64,000 nucleotides of DNA from assembly GCF_907163105.1 (NCBI RefSeq), contig NZ_OU015321.1, positions 62,001 through 126,000 of the forward strand, read 5' to 3'. The notes under the pieces were generated by a model. The model was not told where the DNA came from. It made no database searches and worked only from the letters and a program-made list of their open reading frames with translations. The stretch comes from Cloacibacterium caeni (lineage in GTDB: Bacteria; Bacteroidota; Bacteroidia; Flavobacteriales; Weeksellaceae). This document shows, piece by piece, positions 33,004-41,762 of this stretch. A program made the translations under genes and the position numbers. Numbering within the stretch: the first letter of the stretch is position 1; every line of letters starts with the position of its first letter.

Positions 33004-33070
33004 GTGCTAATTTGATGATGAGATAATGAGATAATTTTTTACTTTGAACCTTGAAACTCGAACCTTGAAA
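33004..33070. repeat. GATGAGATAATGAGATAA / GAACCTTGAAACTCGAACC word repeat
   Basis: Direct near-repeats (GATGATGAGATAATGAGATAAT; TTGAACCTTGAAACTCGAACCTTGAAAC) fill the space between queD and lpxH. The second block contains both in-frame TTG codons (33044 and 33065) that are the only plausible starts of lpxH. It resembles the AACTCG block between aceB and aceA. Confidence 0.65.
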
Positions 33071-33868
33071 CAAATAAAATTACAGCCTAATAAAAAAATC
33101 TATTTTGCGTCTGATCAGCATTTTGGTGCGCCAACTCCAGAGTTGAGTAAGCCAAGAGAAGCTAAATTTTTAGCATGGTTAGACGAAATAAAACAAGATG
33201 CGCAAGTTCTGTTTTTGATGGGCGATTTGTTTGATTTTTGGCACGAATGGAAATATGTAGTTCCGAAGGGTTACGTGAGGATTCTAGGAAAATTAGCCGA
33301 ACTGAAAGATAGTGGAATTGACATTTATTTCTTCGTAGGTAACCATGATTTATGGATGAAAGATTATTTGGAAGAGGAAATCGGCATTCCGGTTTTTTTT
33401 GAAAAACAATATTATGAAGTTTCTGGGAAAAACTTTCTTTTAGCGCATGGAGACGGACTTGGACCAGGCGATAAAGGTTATAAGAGAATGAAAAAACTCT
33501 TTACTAATCCTATTGCGCAATGGTTTTTTAAGTGGCTTCATCCTGATATTGCGATGAAAATTGCGATTTATTTTTCTACCAAAAATAAGATGATTAGTGG
33601 AGTAGAAGACATGAAGTTTTTAGGCGAGGACAAAGAATTTCTCATCATTTATTCTAAAGAAAAATTGAAGTCTGAAAATTTAGATAACTTCGTTTACGGT
33701 CATCGTCATTTGCCTATGATTATAGATTTGAAAGTTGATGGAAAGGAAGCGAAATACATAAATCTAGGTGATTGGATTTCGTATTTTACGTATGGTGTTT
33801 TTGATGGAGAGGAATTTAAAATATTGAAACACGGAGACACAGAGAATGCACAGAGCACACAGGAATAA
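33065..33868 (+). CDS. lpxH: UDP-2,3-diacylglucosamine diphosphatase
   Basis: Cleaves UDP-2,3-diacylglucosamine to lipid X in lipid A synthesis at the inner membrane. Calcineurin-like metal motifs are all present: FASDQHFG, GDLFDFWHEW, VGNHD, LLAHGDGLG and YGHRHLP. There is no ATG: the start must be TTG 33065 (267 residues) or TTG 33044, both inside a DNA repeat; the codon where I would expect the family's Met is ATA (33074). The last dozen residues (KHGDTENAQSTQE) are encoded by the ACAGAG-type repeat downstream. Both ends thus look altered by repeat insertion while the catalytic core is intact. Confidence 0.85.
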   Translation: MKQIKLQPNKKIYFASDQHFGAPTPELSKPREAKFLAWLDEIKQDAQVLFLMGDLFDFWHEWKYVVPKGYVRILGKLAELKDSGIDIYFFVGNHDLWMKDYLEEEIGIPVFFEKQYYEVSGKNFLLAHGDGLGPGDKGYKRMKKLFTNPIAQWFFKWLHPDIAMKIAIYFSTKNKMISGVEDMKFLGEDKEFLIIYSKEKLKSENLDNFVYGHRHLPMIIDLKVDGKEAKYINLGDWISYFTYGVFDGEEFKILKHGDTENAQSTQE

Positions 33869-34437
33869 AAAGCTTTTGCAAACTTTGTAAGTCCGTGGTT
33901 TAAAGAAATACGGAGACACAGAAAATAACAGAAAGCACAAAATTAATTCTCTGTGGGCGCTGTGAAAAACTCAATGTCTCTGTGGCTAAAAAAATAATAT
34001 AGTATGCACGAAAACGAAATTTCTAAAATTATTTTTGATTTGGGACTAAAAATTCATAAAAATCTTGGTCTTGGACTTTTGGAAAGTGCTTATGAAGAAT
34101 GCTTATTTTATGAAATTTCAAAAGCTGGATTATTTGTAGAAAAACAAAAACCAATGCCATTAATCTACGAAGAAGTGAAATTAGATATTGGCTATAGAAT
34201 TGACTTATTAGTTGAAAAAAGCGTTGTAATAGAAGTGAAATCCGGTGAAGCACTAAACGATGTGCATCTTGCTCAAGTTTTAACTTATTTAAAATTAAGC
34301 GGTTGTAGATTGGGATTACTTATTAATTTTAATACTAACTTATTTAAAAACGGTTACAGAAGAATATTGAACGGAAATGTTTCCTTATAATAACTCTGTG
34401 AACTCCATATAAAATCTCTGTATCTCTGTGTTTAAAA
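33829..34437. mobile_element. Candidate GxxExxY element bounded by ACAGAG/CTCTGTG repeats
   Basis: Left side: ACACGGAGACACAGAGAATG (33830-33849) and CACAGAGCACACAGG; CTTTGTAAGTCCGTGG; then a second copy, ACGGAGACACAGAAAATAAC (33910-33929), followed by inverted CTCTGTGGGCGCTGTG and GTCTCTGTGGC to 33985. Next is the GxxExxY gene. Right side: CTCTGTGAACTCC and CTCTGTATCTCTGTG (34394-34430). The repeats face inward as inverted families, and both flanking genes have lost or changed their ends at the boundaries. No transposase is present. Calling it mobile is inference from this layout. Confidence 0.5.
34004..34390 (+). CDS. GxxExxY protein, PD-(D/E)XK nuclease superfamily
   Basis: A 128-residue protein of the GxxExxY family. 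The name-giving motif is GLLESAY (residues 24-30), after HKNLGLG. A compact nuclease core follows: Asp in YRIDLLV (about 68) and Glu-x-Lys in VVIEVKSGEAL (about 77), then a QVLTYLKLSGCRLGLLINF helix-strand end. These fit the PD-(D/E)XK superfamily to which the family is assigned. No function has been established to my knowledge. It sits in a cluster of ACAGAG-type repeats, an association I recall from other genomes; start ATG 34004 follows the left repeat block by about 19 bases. Confidence 0.85.
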   Translation: MHENEISKIIFDLGLKIHKNLGLGLLESAYEECLFYEISKAGLFVEKQKPMPLIYEEVKLDIGYRIDLLVEKSVVIEVKSGEALNDVHLAQVLTYLKLSGCRLGLLINFNTNLFKNGYRRILNGNVSL

Positions 34438-35507
34438 ATATTTTCAATATAAAATCTGAAGCAGATTTCCAAGCGGCATGTTTGGAAACATTTCTCTATC
34501 AGTACGAAAATGTAGAAGTTTACCGAAAATTTGTAGATTTTTTAGGTAAAAATCCTTCGGAAATTAAAGAAATAAAAGATATTCCGTTTTTACCAATCGA
34601 AATGTTTAAAAACCATTTGGTATTAGACAAAGTCTTCGTGAACTTCGTTCGTAAACCTTCGGTTTATGCTCAGACTGACAAACCTTTAAGTTATTTTCAA
34701 AGTTCGGGAACGACTCAGATTCAGACGCGTTCTAAACATTATATTGCAGATTTTAACCTTTACGAAGAAAGTATTTATAAGAGTTTTGAGCAGTTTATAG
34801 GGAAACCAGAAGATTATATTTTCTTAGGATTATTGCCCAATTATTCAGAAAATCCGTATTCTTCATTGATTTATATGGTAGATTTTTTGATGAAAAAGTC
34901 TGGAAAGCCAGAAAACGGATATTTTCTCTATAATCACCAAGAATTGTTTGAATTGTTACAGAAATTAGGTCAAGAAAATAAAAAAGTAATTCTTTTCGGT
35001 GTTTCTTTTGCTTTGTTAGATTTTTTAGATTATTGTCATTCTGAACGAAGTGAAGAATCTGTTTCAATTCGTTCGGAATACCTCACAGTCATAGAAACGG
35101 GCGGTATGAAAGGCAGAAAAGAGGAAATGACCAAAGATGAGCTTTTGAAAACTCTACAAAAAGGTTTCGGAACTGATAAAATTTTCTCTGAATATTCGAT
35201 GACAGAACTGCTTTCTCAGGCTTATTCTTTAGGAGAAAATGTATACGAAACGCCCAATTGGATGCGTGTTCTCATCAGAAATACCGAAGATCCGTTTTCT
35301 TATATGGAAGCAGGGAGAACTGGCGCCATTAACATCATAGACTTGGCGAATAGACATTCTTGCAGCTTTATTGCGACACAAGATTTGGGCAAAATTGTAA
35401 ATGATTTTGAGATTCTTCGCTATGCTCAGAATGACAAACACTCGTTTCAGGTTTTGGGAAGAATTGACCATTCTGATATTCGCGGTTGCAGTTTATTGGT
35501 TTCATAA
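34428..35507 (+). CDS. LuxE/PaaK-like acyl-protein synthetase
   Basis: A 359-residue adenylate-forming protein of the acyl-protein synthetase (LuxE) group, which activates a fatty or aryl acid with ATP and transfers it to a Cys. Visible are YFQSSGTTQIQTRSKHY (about 84-100, the P-loop-like SSGTT), the middle segment IETGGMKGRKEEMTK and YSMTELLSQAYS (family active-site region). The GTG start at 34428 is part of the flanking CTCTGTG repeat. Two dispersed repeats are inserted in frame: HSERSEES near residue 205 and EILRYAQND near 329. Substrate is unknown. The gene may be functional because the frame is intact. Confidence 0.75.
   Translation: MFKNIFNIKSEADFQAACLETFLYQYENVEVYRKFVDFLGKNPSEIKEIKDIPFLPIEMFKNHLVLDKVFVNFVRKPSVYAQTDKPLSYFQSSGTTQIQTRSKHYIADFNLYEESIYKSFEQFIGKPEDYIFLGLLPNYSENPYSSLIYMVDFLMKKSGKPENGYFLYNHQELFELLQKLGQENKKVILFGVSFALLDFLDYCHSERSEESVSIRSEYLTVIETGGMKGRKEEMTKDELLKTLQKGFGTDKIFSEYSMTELLSQAYSLGENVYETPNWMRVLIRNTEDPFSYMEAGRTGAINIIDLANRHSCSFIATQDLGKIVNDFEILRYAQNDKHSFQVLGRIDHSDIRGCSLLVS
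35034..35059 (+). repeat. TGTCATTCTGAACGAAGTGAAGAATC repeat inside the LuxE-like gene
   Basis: A copy of the widespread TGTCATTCTGAGCGAAGCGA-type repeat lies in the coding frame and encodes CHSERSEES. Its inverted partner is at 35411-35436; the two agree at 22 of 26 positions after reverse-complementing. Confidence 0.8.
35411..35436 (-). repeat. Inverted copy of the TGTCATTCTGA repeat inside the LuxE-like gene
   Basis: GATTCTTCGCTATGCTCAGA followed by ATGACA is the reverse complement of the repeat at 35034-35059 with four differences. It is translated as ILRYAQND. The segment between the two copies is about 350 bases. Confidence 0.8.
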
Positions 35508-35516
35508 AATTCTGCG

Positions 35517-36056
35517 ATGATTAAAGTAGAGGAACTTACTTTTGCCTACATTCAAAAATTTTGCGATTTTGAAAAAGATATTGTCTTGACCAATCATTTC
35601 AATACCGATTGGGAAGCTGATATTTTGGTGATTAATCAGGAAGGTTTTTCTCATGAAATTGAAATTAAGTTATCGAAGAGCGATTTCAAAAATGATTTCA
35701 AAAAATTTTATCAAAATCAAAATAGCGGAGAAAAATTTCTGAAGCATGACAAAATTGGTTGTGGTGATTATGTTTGTAATCATTTTAGTTTTCTATTGCC
35801 AATGGGAATGATTGCATTGGAAGAAATTCCTGAGCATTGTGGCGTGATAGAATTTTATCACAATGAAGATACTTGGAAAACGGAATTCTATATCCGAAGA
35901 TTGCCTCAAAGAATTCATGAAGATCTTTATTGGAATCTAGTAGACCAAAAAGATTTTTTAAGAAAATTATCTAGAAATTATTACTTCAAAAAACTAGAAT
36001 TAAAAGGAAAAACAGAAGAATTTATTTTCAGAAATGAATTGGGAAATAAAAAATAA
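35517..36056 (+). CDS. PD-(D/E)XK-like protein of unknown function
   Basis: A 179-residue cytoplasmic protein. Its N-terminal third has a nuclease-like strand order: NHFNTDWEADILVIN (Asp about residue 35) and HEIEIKLSKSDFKNDFKKF (Glu-x-Lys about 48-50), reminiscent of MmcB-like and other small PD-(D/E)XK proteins. The middle has a Cys-rich patch, KIGCGDYVCNHF, and the C-terminus is basic and helical. It starts 10 bases after the LuxE-like gene and is probably co-transcribed with it. The assignment rests on motif spacing only. Confidence 0.5.
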   Translation: MIKVEELTFAYIQKFCDFEKDIVLTNHFNTDWEADILVINQEGFSHEIEIKLSKSDFKNDFKKFYQNQNSGEKFLKHDKIGCGDYVCNHFSFLLPMGMIALEEIPEHCGVIEFYHNEDTWKTEFYIRRLPQRIHEDLYWNLVDQKDFLRKLSRNYYFKKLELKGKTEEFIFRNELGNKK

Positions 36057-36184
36057 TATTCCTTTTTTTAAGATTTGTGTTAAAAAAATGACTTTTTTTT
36101 TCTAGAAAAATTACAAAAGTCATAAAAAAATGCTTCTTAAAAAGATTTCTTTTATATATCTTTACTTTTTGAAATACGAACAAA

Positions 36185-39040
36185 ATGAAACATAGATTTA
36201 CTTTATTATTAGTACTATTAATGCAGTATTTTGCATTTAGTCAGACCTTAGTTAATGTAAGCTATTCTGTTAATCCGCCTACTTTTGAAGAGACAGAATC
36301 TGTTACAGTAAGTTTTACGATTAATGAAAACTCTTTTGGTGTAGCTTCTTCACATGATTTGTATTTATGGGCATGGTCATTTGACTCTGCTAATACGAAT
36401 GCAAATTCCCCTACTAATGGAACATGGAGTTCTTCAGGTGCTACTAACAAACTTACTTATGCTGGTGGGAGCTCTACAGCTGCTACATATACTTACACTA
36501 TGAATACTGTAAAATCATTTTACGGTAATAGAACAAATCCTTTATCAAGAATAGGATTTTTAGTAAAAACACTTACTGGTAACTATAAATCACAGGATAT
36601 AGTTCTGCCTGTTGGGAAATTTCAGATGAGCTTAACCAATCCGGTTGCGGGAAGTACTAACTTCTATAATTCTGGAAGCAGTGTAATAGTAAGTGCAACG
36701 ACTTCACAAAATGCTACTTTTAAACTGAAAGCAAATGGTAACGTTGTAAATTCTACAAGTACAGGTGCTACTTCTTATAATTATTCTTACACGGTAACTC
36801 AGGATGCAGCATTAGAATTAGAAGGGACTAGTACTATAAATAGTGAAGTGCAAACTAAATCCTTTACAGTGGTTACTACACCAACAGTTCAAACAGCAGC
36901 AATTCCTTCTTGGATAAGACAAGGTATCAATTATGATGCTAATGATGCTACAAAAATTGGATTGGCAATTTATGCTCCTGGAAAAAGTTATGTACATGTA
37001 ATCGGTAGTTTTAATAATTGGACGGTAAATAATGCGTATCTTATGAAAAGAGATACCACCAATCCAGATTTATATTGGATAGAGATTACTGGATTAACTC
37101 CACAGCAAATTTATACCTTCCAATACAGAACGAATGATGGTAAAAAGGTAGCAGATCCTTTCTCTAGATTAGTGCTTTCTCCTGATGATGACACTTGGAT
37201 AGAAGCTGCAGATTATCCTAATTTGCCAGCATATCCTGCTGGTCAACAGTTTGATGTTTCTGTAGTGCAAACAGGAATGCCTACTTATAATTGGCAAGTT
37301 CCTAATTTTACTAAGCCAGCTAAAGATAACCTTATTGTTTATGAACTTTTAGTAAGAGATTTTACAGTAGAACAAAACTGGCAATCAATGATTGATAAAA
37401 TTCCATATTTAAAATCTTTGAAAATAAATGCAGTAGAATTAATGCCAGTAATGGAGTTTGAAGGAAATAATTCTTGGGGATACAACCCGTCATTTCACTT
37501 TGCTTTAGATAAAGCGTATGGAACTTCTGATAAATTTAAAGAATTTATAGACAAATGTCACCAAAATGGAATTGCGGTAATTCTAGATATAGCCCTTAAT
37601 CATGCTACACAAAGAAATCCATTGGTAAGATTGTGGAATAATGATTCAGATGGTGATGGTTATGGAACACCTAACTCTTCTAATCCTTATTTTAATACTG
37701 TTGCAAAACATACGTATAATGTAAATGAAGATATGAATCATTCTTCTACTGCTACTCGTTATTATGTAGAAAGAGTTTTAGAGCAATGGATTACAGAGTA
37801 CAAGATTGATGGTTTTAGATGGGATTTAACAAAAGGATTTACTCAAAACTGTACTTCTTCTGATGAAACTTGTACTGGAAATTATCAACAAGATAGAGTA
37901 GATGTCTTAAAATTATATGCAGATAAACAATGGAGTTTTGATCCAAGTTCTTATGTTATTTTTGAACATTTAGGAACGGATGCAGAAGAACAGCAATGGG
38001 CGAATTACAGAATAGCAGAAGGGAAAGGAGTAATGATGTGGGATATTTTGAACTATGCTTATAATCAAAATACTATGGGATTTACTTCTGGAAGTAATAT
38101 TGGTAGAGCAGACTATGAAAGTCATGGTTTTGCAGAAAGAAGAAATAAAACCTATGGAGAAAGCCATGATGAAGAAAGATTAATGTATAGAAATCTTAAT
38201 TCTGGAGCGAGCAATGGAACTTATAATGTTAAAACTTTAGCAACTGCTTTAGAAAGACAAAAAGCTTTTGCGGCAACTTTATTTACGATTCCGGGGCCTA
38301 AAATGATTTGGCAGTTTGGTGAACTAGGATTTGATTTAAGTATCAATAGATGTACAAATGGAACGATAAATAATGGTTGTAGAACAGATCCTAAGCCAAG
38401 TGCTTTTTCATCTACACTCAATTATTATAATGATACACAAAGAAAATCTGTTTATGATGCTTGGGCGAAAATTATCAATTTAAGAGTGAATAATGAAGTT
38501 TTCAATACCAAAACATATACTATCAATTCTGGTGATTTAATGCCTAGAATCTATATTTGGAATGATGCACTTCCTTCTACATCGCTTAAAAATGTAGTGG
38601 TATTGGCGAACTTCACGCTTTCTTCTCAGAATATTACGCCATATTTCCCTTACACAGGAACTTGGTATAATTTAATGGATAATTCTACCCTTAATGTAAC
38701 CAATACTACAAGTCCAGTAACACTAAATCCTGGTGAATTCAGAATTTTTGGAAATGCAACTGCTTTGTCTACTAATGATATGGTAAAACCTTCTCAGTCT
38801 CAAAAATTAGAAGTGTTACAAAATCCTGCTACAAATGGAGTAATTCAAGTAAGATATTCTAATGCTAAAGGTGGTAATCTTTATCTTTATGATTTAAGTG
38901 GTAAAATGCTTAAAACTCAAAAAGTTTCTGCCAATTCTGGAGATGATACCATTTCTGTGAGCAATTTACAAAGTGGTAATTATTTACTGATGCTGAAATC
39001 AGATCAAGGAATGTCTGTTTCAAAAGTAATTATCAAATAA
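36185..39040 (+). CDS. T9SS-exported alpha-amylase family glycoside hydrolase
   Basis: A 951-residue GH13 enzyme for extracellular alpha-glucan degradation. Layout: signal peptide (first 20 residues, ending FAFSQ), Ig-like segments to about 235, a CBM48-like domain (about 255-335, VIGSFNNWTVNNAYLMKRD), the GH13 barrel with LDIALNHATQ, nucleophile Asp in DGFRWDLTKGF (about 546), general acid Glu in VIFEHLG (about 594) and SHDEE (about 660), and a C-terminal type IX sorting domain (about 870-951, LYDLSGKMLKTQKV...LQSGNYLLML). The product is therefore carried through the outer membrane by T9SS. It has its own terminator and probably feeds MalQ and the GH31 enzyme. Confidence 0.92.
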   Translation: MKHRFTLLLVLLMQYFAFSQTLVNVSYSVNPPTFEETESVTVSFTINENSFGVASSHDLYLWAWSFDSANTNANSPTNGTWSSSGATNKLTYAGGSSTAATYTYTMNTVKSFYGNRTNPLSRIGFLVKTLTGNYKSQDIVLPVGKFQMSLTNPVAGSTNFYNSGSSVIVSATTSQNATFKLKANGNVVNSTSTGATSYNYSYTVTQDAALELEGTSTINSEVQTKSFTVVTTPTVQTAAIPSWIRQGINYDANDATKIGLAIYAPGKSYVHVIGSFNNWTVNNAYLMKRDTTNPDLYWIEITGLTPQQIYTFQYRTNDGKKVADPFSRLVLSPDDDTWIEAADYPNLPAYPAGQQFDVSVVQTGMPTYNWQVPNFTKPAKDNLIVYELLVRDFTVEQNWQSMIDKIPYLKSLKINAVELMPVMEFEGNNSWGYNPSFHFALDKAYGTSDKFKEFIDKCHQNGIAVILDIALNHATQRNPLVRLWNNDSDGDGYGTPNSSNPYFNTVAKHTYNVNEDMNHSSTATRYYVERVLEQWITEYKIDGFRWDLTKGFTQNCTSSDETCTGNYQQDRVDVLKLYADKQWSFDPSSYVIFEHLGTDAEEQQWANYRIAEGKGVMMWDILNYAYNQNTMGFTSGSNIGRADYESHGFAERRNKTYGESHDEERLMYRNLNSGASNGTYNVKTLATALERQKAFAATLFTIPGPKMIWQFGELGFDLSINRCTNGTINNGCRTDPKPSAFSSTLNYYNDTQRKSVYDAWAKIINLRVNNEVFNTKTYTINSGDLMPRIYIWNDALPSTSLKNVVVLANFTLSSQNITPYFPYTGTWYNLMDNSTLNVTNTTSPVTLNPGEFRIFGNATALSTNDMVKPSQSQKLEVLQNPATNGVIQVRYSNAKGGNLYLYDLSGKMLKTQKVSANSGDDTISVSNLQSGNYLLMLKSDQGMSVSKVIIK

Positions 39041-39061
39041 GATTACAATATAAAATCAAAT

Positions 39062-39088
39062 AAAAAGCCACTCGAAAGAATGGCTTTT
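39062..39088 (+). terminator. Intrinsic terminator after the amylase gene
   Basis: AAAAGCCA pairs with TGGCTTTT around a 10-base loop and is followed by a T-rich stretch. Confidence 0.7.
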
Positions 39089-39142
39089 CTATTTTTGAAA
39101 ATGGGTACATGGTTTTTCCAATCTTGAAAATATTGACATAAA

Positions 39143-39173
39143 AAAAACCTTCAGAATGTTTCCGAAGGTTTTT
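39143..39173 (-). terminator. Intrinsic terminator of pfkA-gapA
   Basis: AAAAACCTTC and GAAGGTTTTT pair around an 11-base loop. On the minus strand the stem is followed by a run of T (complement of 39139-39147), just past the gapA stop at 39198. Confidence 0.8.
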
Positions 39174-39197
39174 ATGTTTGATATTATTTCTTGCTAA

Positions 39198-40226
<1,029 letters not shown>

Positions 40227-40231
40227 TTAAT

Positions 40232-41218
40232 TTACATTGCCAAGATTTCTGCAATCTGGAGTAAATCTTGATTAATTTCATTATGCTTTCTGATCGCATC
40301 TTCTATTGGCGTAAAAACTAAATCGTTTGATCTAATTCCTGCCATTACATTCGTTAATCCTTTCATAAGTCCTACTACAGCTCCATATCCCATTCTACTT
40401 GCCAAAACTCTGTCTGCACAACTTGGCGCACCACCTCTTTGGATGTGTCCTAGAATGGAAACTCTAATATCATAATCTGGGAATCTTTGTTTAGTTTGTT
40501 CGGCTAATTCATAAGTAGAAGCTAATCTCTCACCTTCAGCTACAATAACAATACTAGAAGTTTTTCCTCTTTTTTGTGCTTTTTCGAAAGTTTCGAACAA
40601 ATCTTCTAAACTGTCTTTTTTCTCAGGAATAAGAATGTCTAATGCTCCAGAAGCAATACCGCTGTTCAAAGCGATAAAACCAGCATCTCTTCCCATTACT
40701 TCGATGAAAAATACTCTATTGTGAGAAGTAGCAGTATCTCTAATTTTGTCAATGGCTTCCATTGCAGTATTCAGTGCAGTATCATAACCGATGGTAAAGT
40801 CTGTACCGAAGATATCATTGTCAATGGTTCCTGGGACACCAATTACTTTTACGCCAAATTCTTCTGCGAAAATTTTAGCTCCTGTAAATGTACCGTCTCC
40901 ACCAATACATACTAAAGCGTCAATACCGTTTTTCTGGCATTGTTCGAAAGCTTTTTGTCTACCTTCCTCGGTTCTGAATTCTTTAGAACGAGCCGAACGA
41001 AGGATAGTTCCTCCTAAATTGATAATATTGCTTACAGAACGAGGTCCCATTTTGGTAAAGTTACCTTCTATAAGACCAGTGTAGCCTCCTCTTACTCCTA
41101 CACATTCTATTTTATGGTAGTTAGCAGTTCTTACCACTGCTCTAATTGCTGCATTCATTCCCGGTGCATCTCCACCCGAAGTAAGCACCGCGATTTTTTT
41201 CAAACTTGCGTTACCCAT
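40232..41218 (-). CDS. pfkA: 6-phosphofructokinase
   Basis: ATP-dependent phosphorylation of fructose 6-phosphate. The 328 residues contain the ATP site GGDAPGMNAAIRA and IGGDGTFTGA, the catalytic Asp in PGTIDNDIFGTD, and the substrate segment EVMGRDAGFIAL. Its Gly at the ATP-site position (IGGDGT) fits the ATP-dependent rather than the PPi-dependent form. It is the first gene of pfkA-gapA. Confidence 0.97.
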   Translation of the reverse strand: MGNASLKKIAVLTSGGDAPGMNAAIRAVVRTANYHKIECVGVRGGYTGLIEGNFTKMGPRSVSNIINLGGTILRSARSKEFRTEEGRQKAFEQCQKNGIDALVCIGGDGTFTGAKIFAEEFGVKVIGVPGTIDNDIFGTDFTIGYDTALNTAMEAIDKIRDTATSHNRVFFIEVMGRDAGFIALNSGIASGALDILIPEKKDSLEDLFETFEKAQKRGKTSSIVIVAEGERLASTYELAEQTKQRFPDYDIRVSILGHIQRGGAPSCADRVLASRMGYGAVVGLMKGLTNVMAGIRSNDLVFTPIEDAIRKHNEINQDLLQIAEILAM

Positions 41219-41237
41219 AGTATTTTAATTTGACATG

Positions 41238-41245
41238 CAAATTTA
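41238..41245 (-). promoter_or_regulatory. -7 box of pfkA-gapA
   Basis: The minus strand reads TAAATTTG, matching TAnnTTTG, 20 bases upstream of the pfkA ATG. Confidence 0.6.
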
Positions 41246-41315
41246 CAAAATAATACAAAACGGGATACCATGTTTTTGGTCATATTTGATTTTTTGGCTA
41301 TTAATAAAATATTGC

Positions 41316-41323
41316 TATTTTTG
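41316..41323 (+). promoter_or_regulatory. -7 box of the small gene before the TonB receptor
   Basis: TATTTTTG matches TAnnTTTG and is followed after five bases by the ATG at 41329, so the message would be nearly leaderless. Confidence 0.55.
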
Positions 41324-41328
41324 TAGAA

Positions 41329-41682
41329 ATGAACAAAAAATTACATTCAAACAGAAAATTTCTGGCGTCACTTTTTGCAAGTGTATATCTGTTTGCTGTA
41401 GTATTTTCGGGCTTTTTCCATACGCATACCAATAATTTCAAAGAAGATTTACTGTCTTTTAGCAAGAAACCCGTTTCTGAAAAAATTGTAAATTTTGGTG
41501 GAGTAGATGATTGTTTCTCTTCACACTTTTTTAATGCTGGGATAGGAATTTTAGATGCCGATGCAAATTTTCTGTTCATTATTTCTAAAAAATTTACGCT
41601 TAAAAATTTCCAATATCACTTTACTGTACCTACAGAAAAAGTAGTATTCTTCTCATTACGGGCGCCACCAGTTTTCATTTAG
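41329..41682 (+). CDS. Small exported protein upstream of a TonB-dependent receptor
   Basis: A 117-residue protein with a hydrophobic N-terminal segment (SLFASVYLFAVVFSGFFH, about 14-31). It then has HTHTNNF, DDCFSSHFF and a C-terminus ending RAPPVFI. This pattern (membrane segment, central Cys/His pair, terminal R-A-P-P) recalls small DUF2946-like proteins that accompany metal-related TonB receptors in Gram-negative bacteria. The following TonB receptor begins 80 bases downstream. A metal or cofactor uptake link is inferred, not shown. Confidence 0.55.
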   Translation: MNKKLHSNRKFLASLFASVYLFAVVFSGFFHTHTNNFKEDLLSFSKKPVSEKIVNFGGVDDCFSSHFFNAGIGILDADANFLFIISKKFTLKNFQYHFTVPTEKVVFFSLRAPPVFI

Positions 41683-41762
41683 AATTTTTTATGACTTGCG
41701 ATGCTATTTTTAGAAGTTCGCAAATTCCTTTATTATTTCAATTTTAACAAAAATTAATCTAA

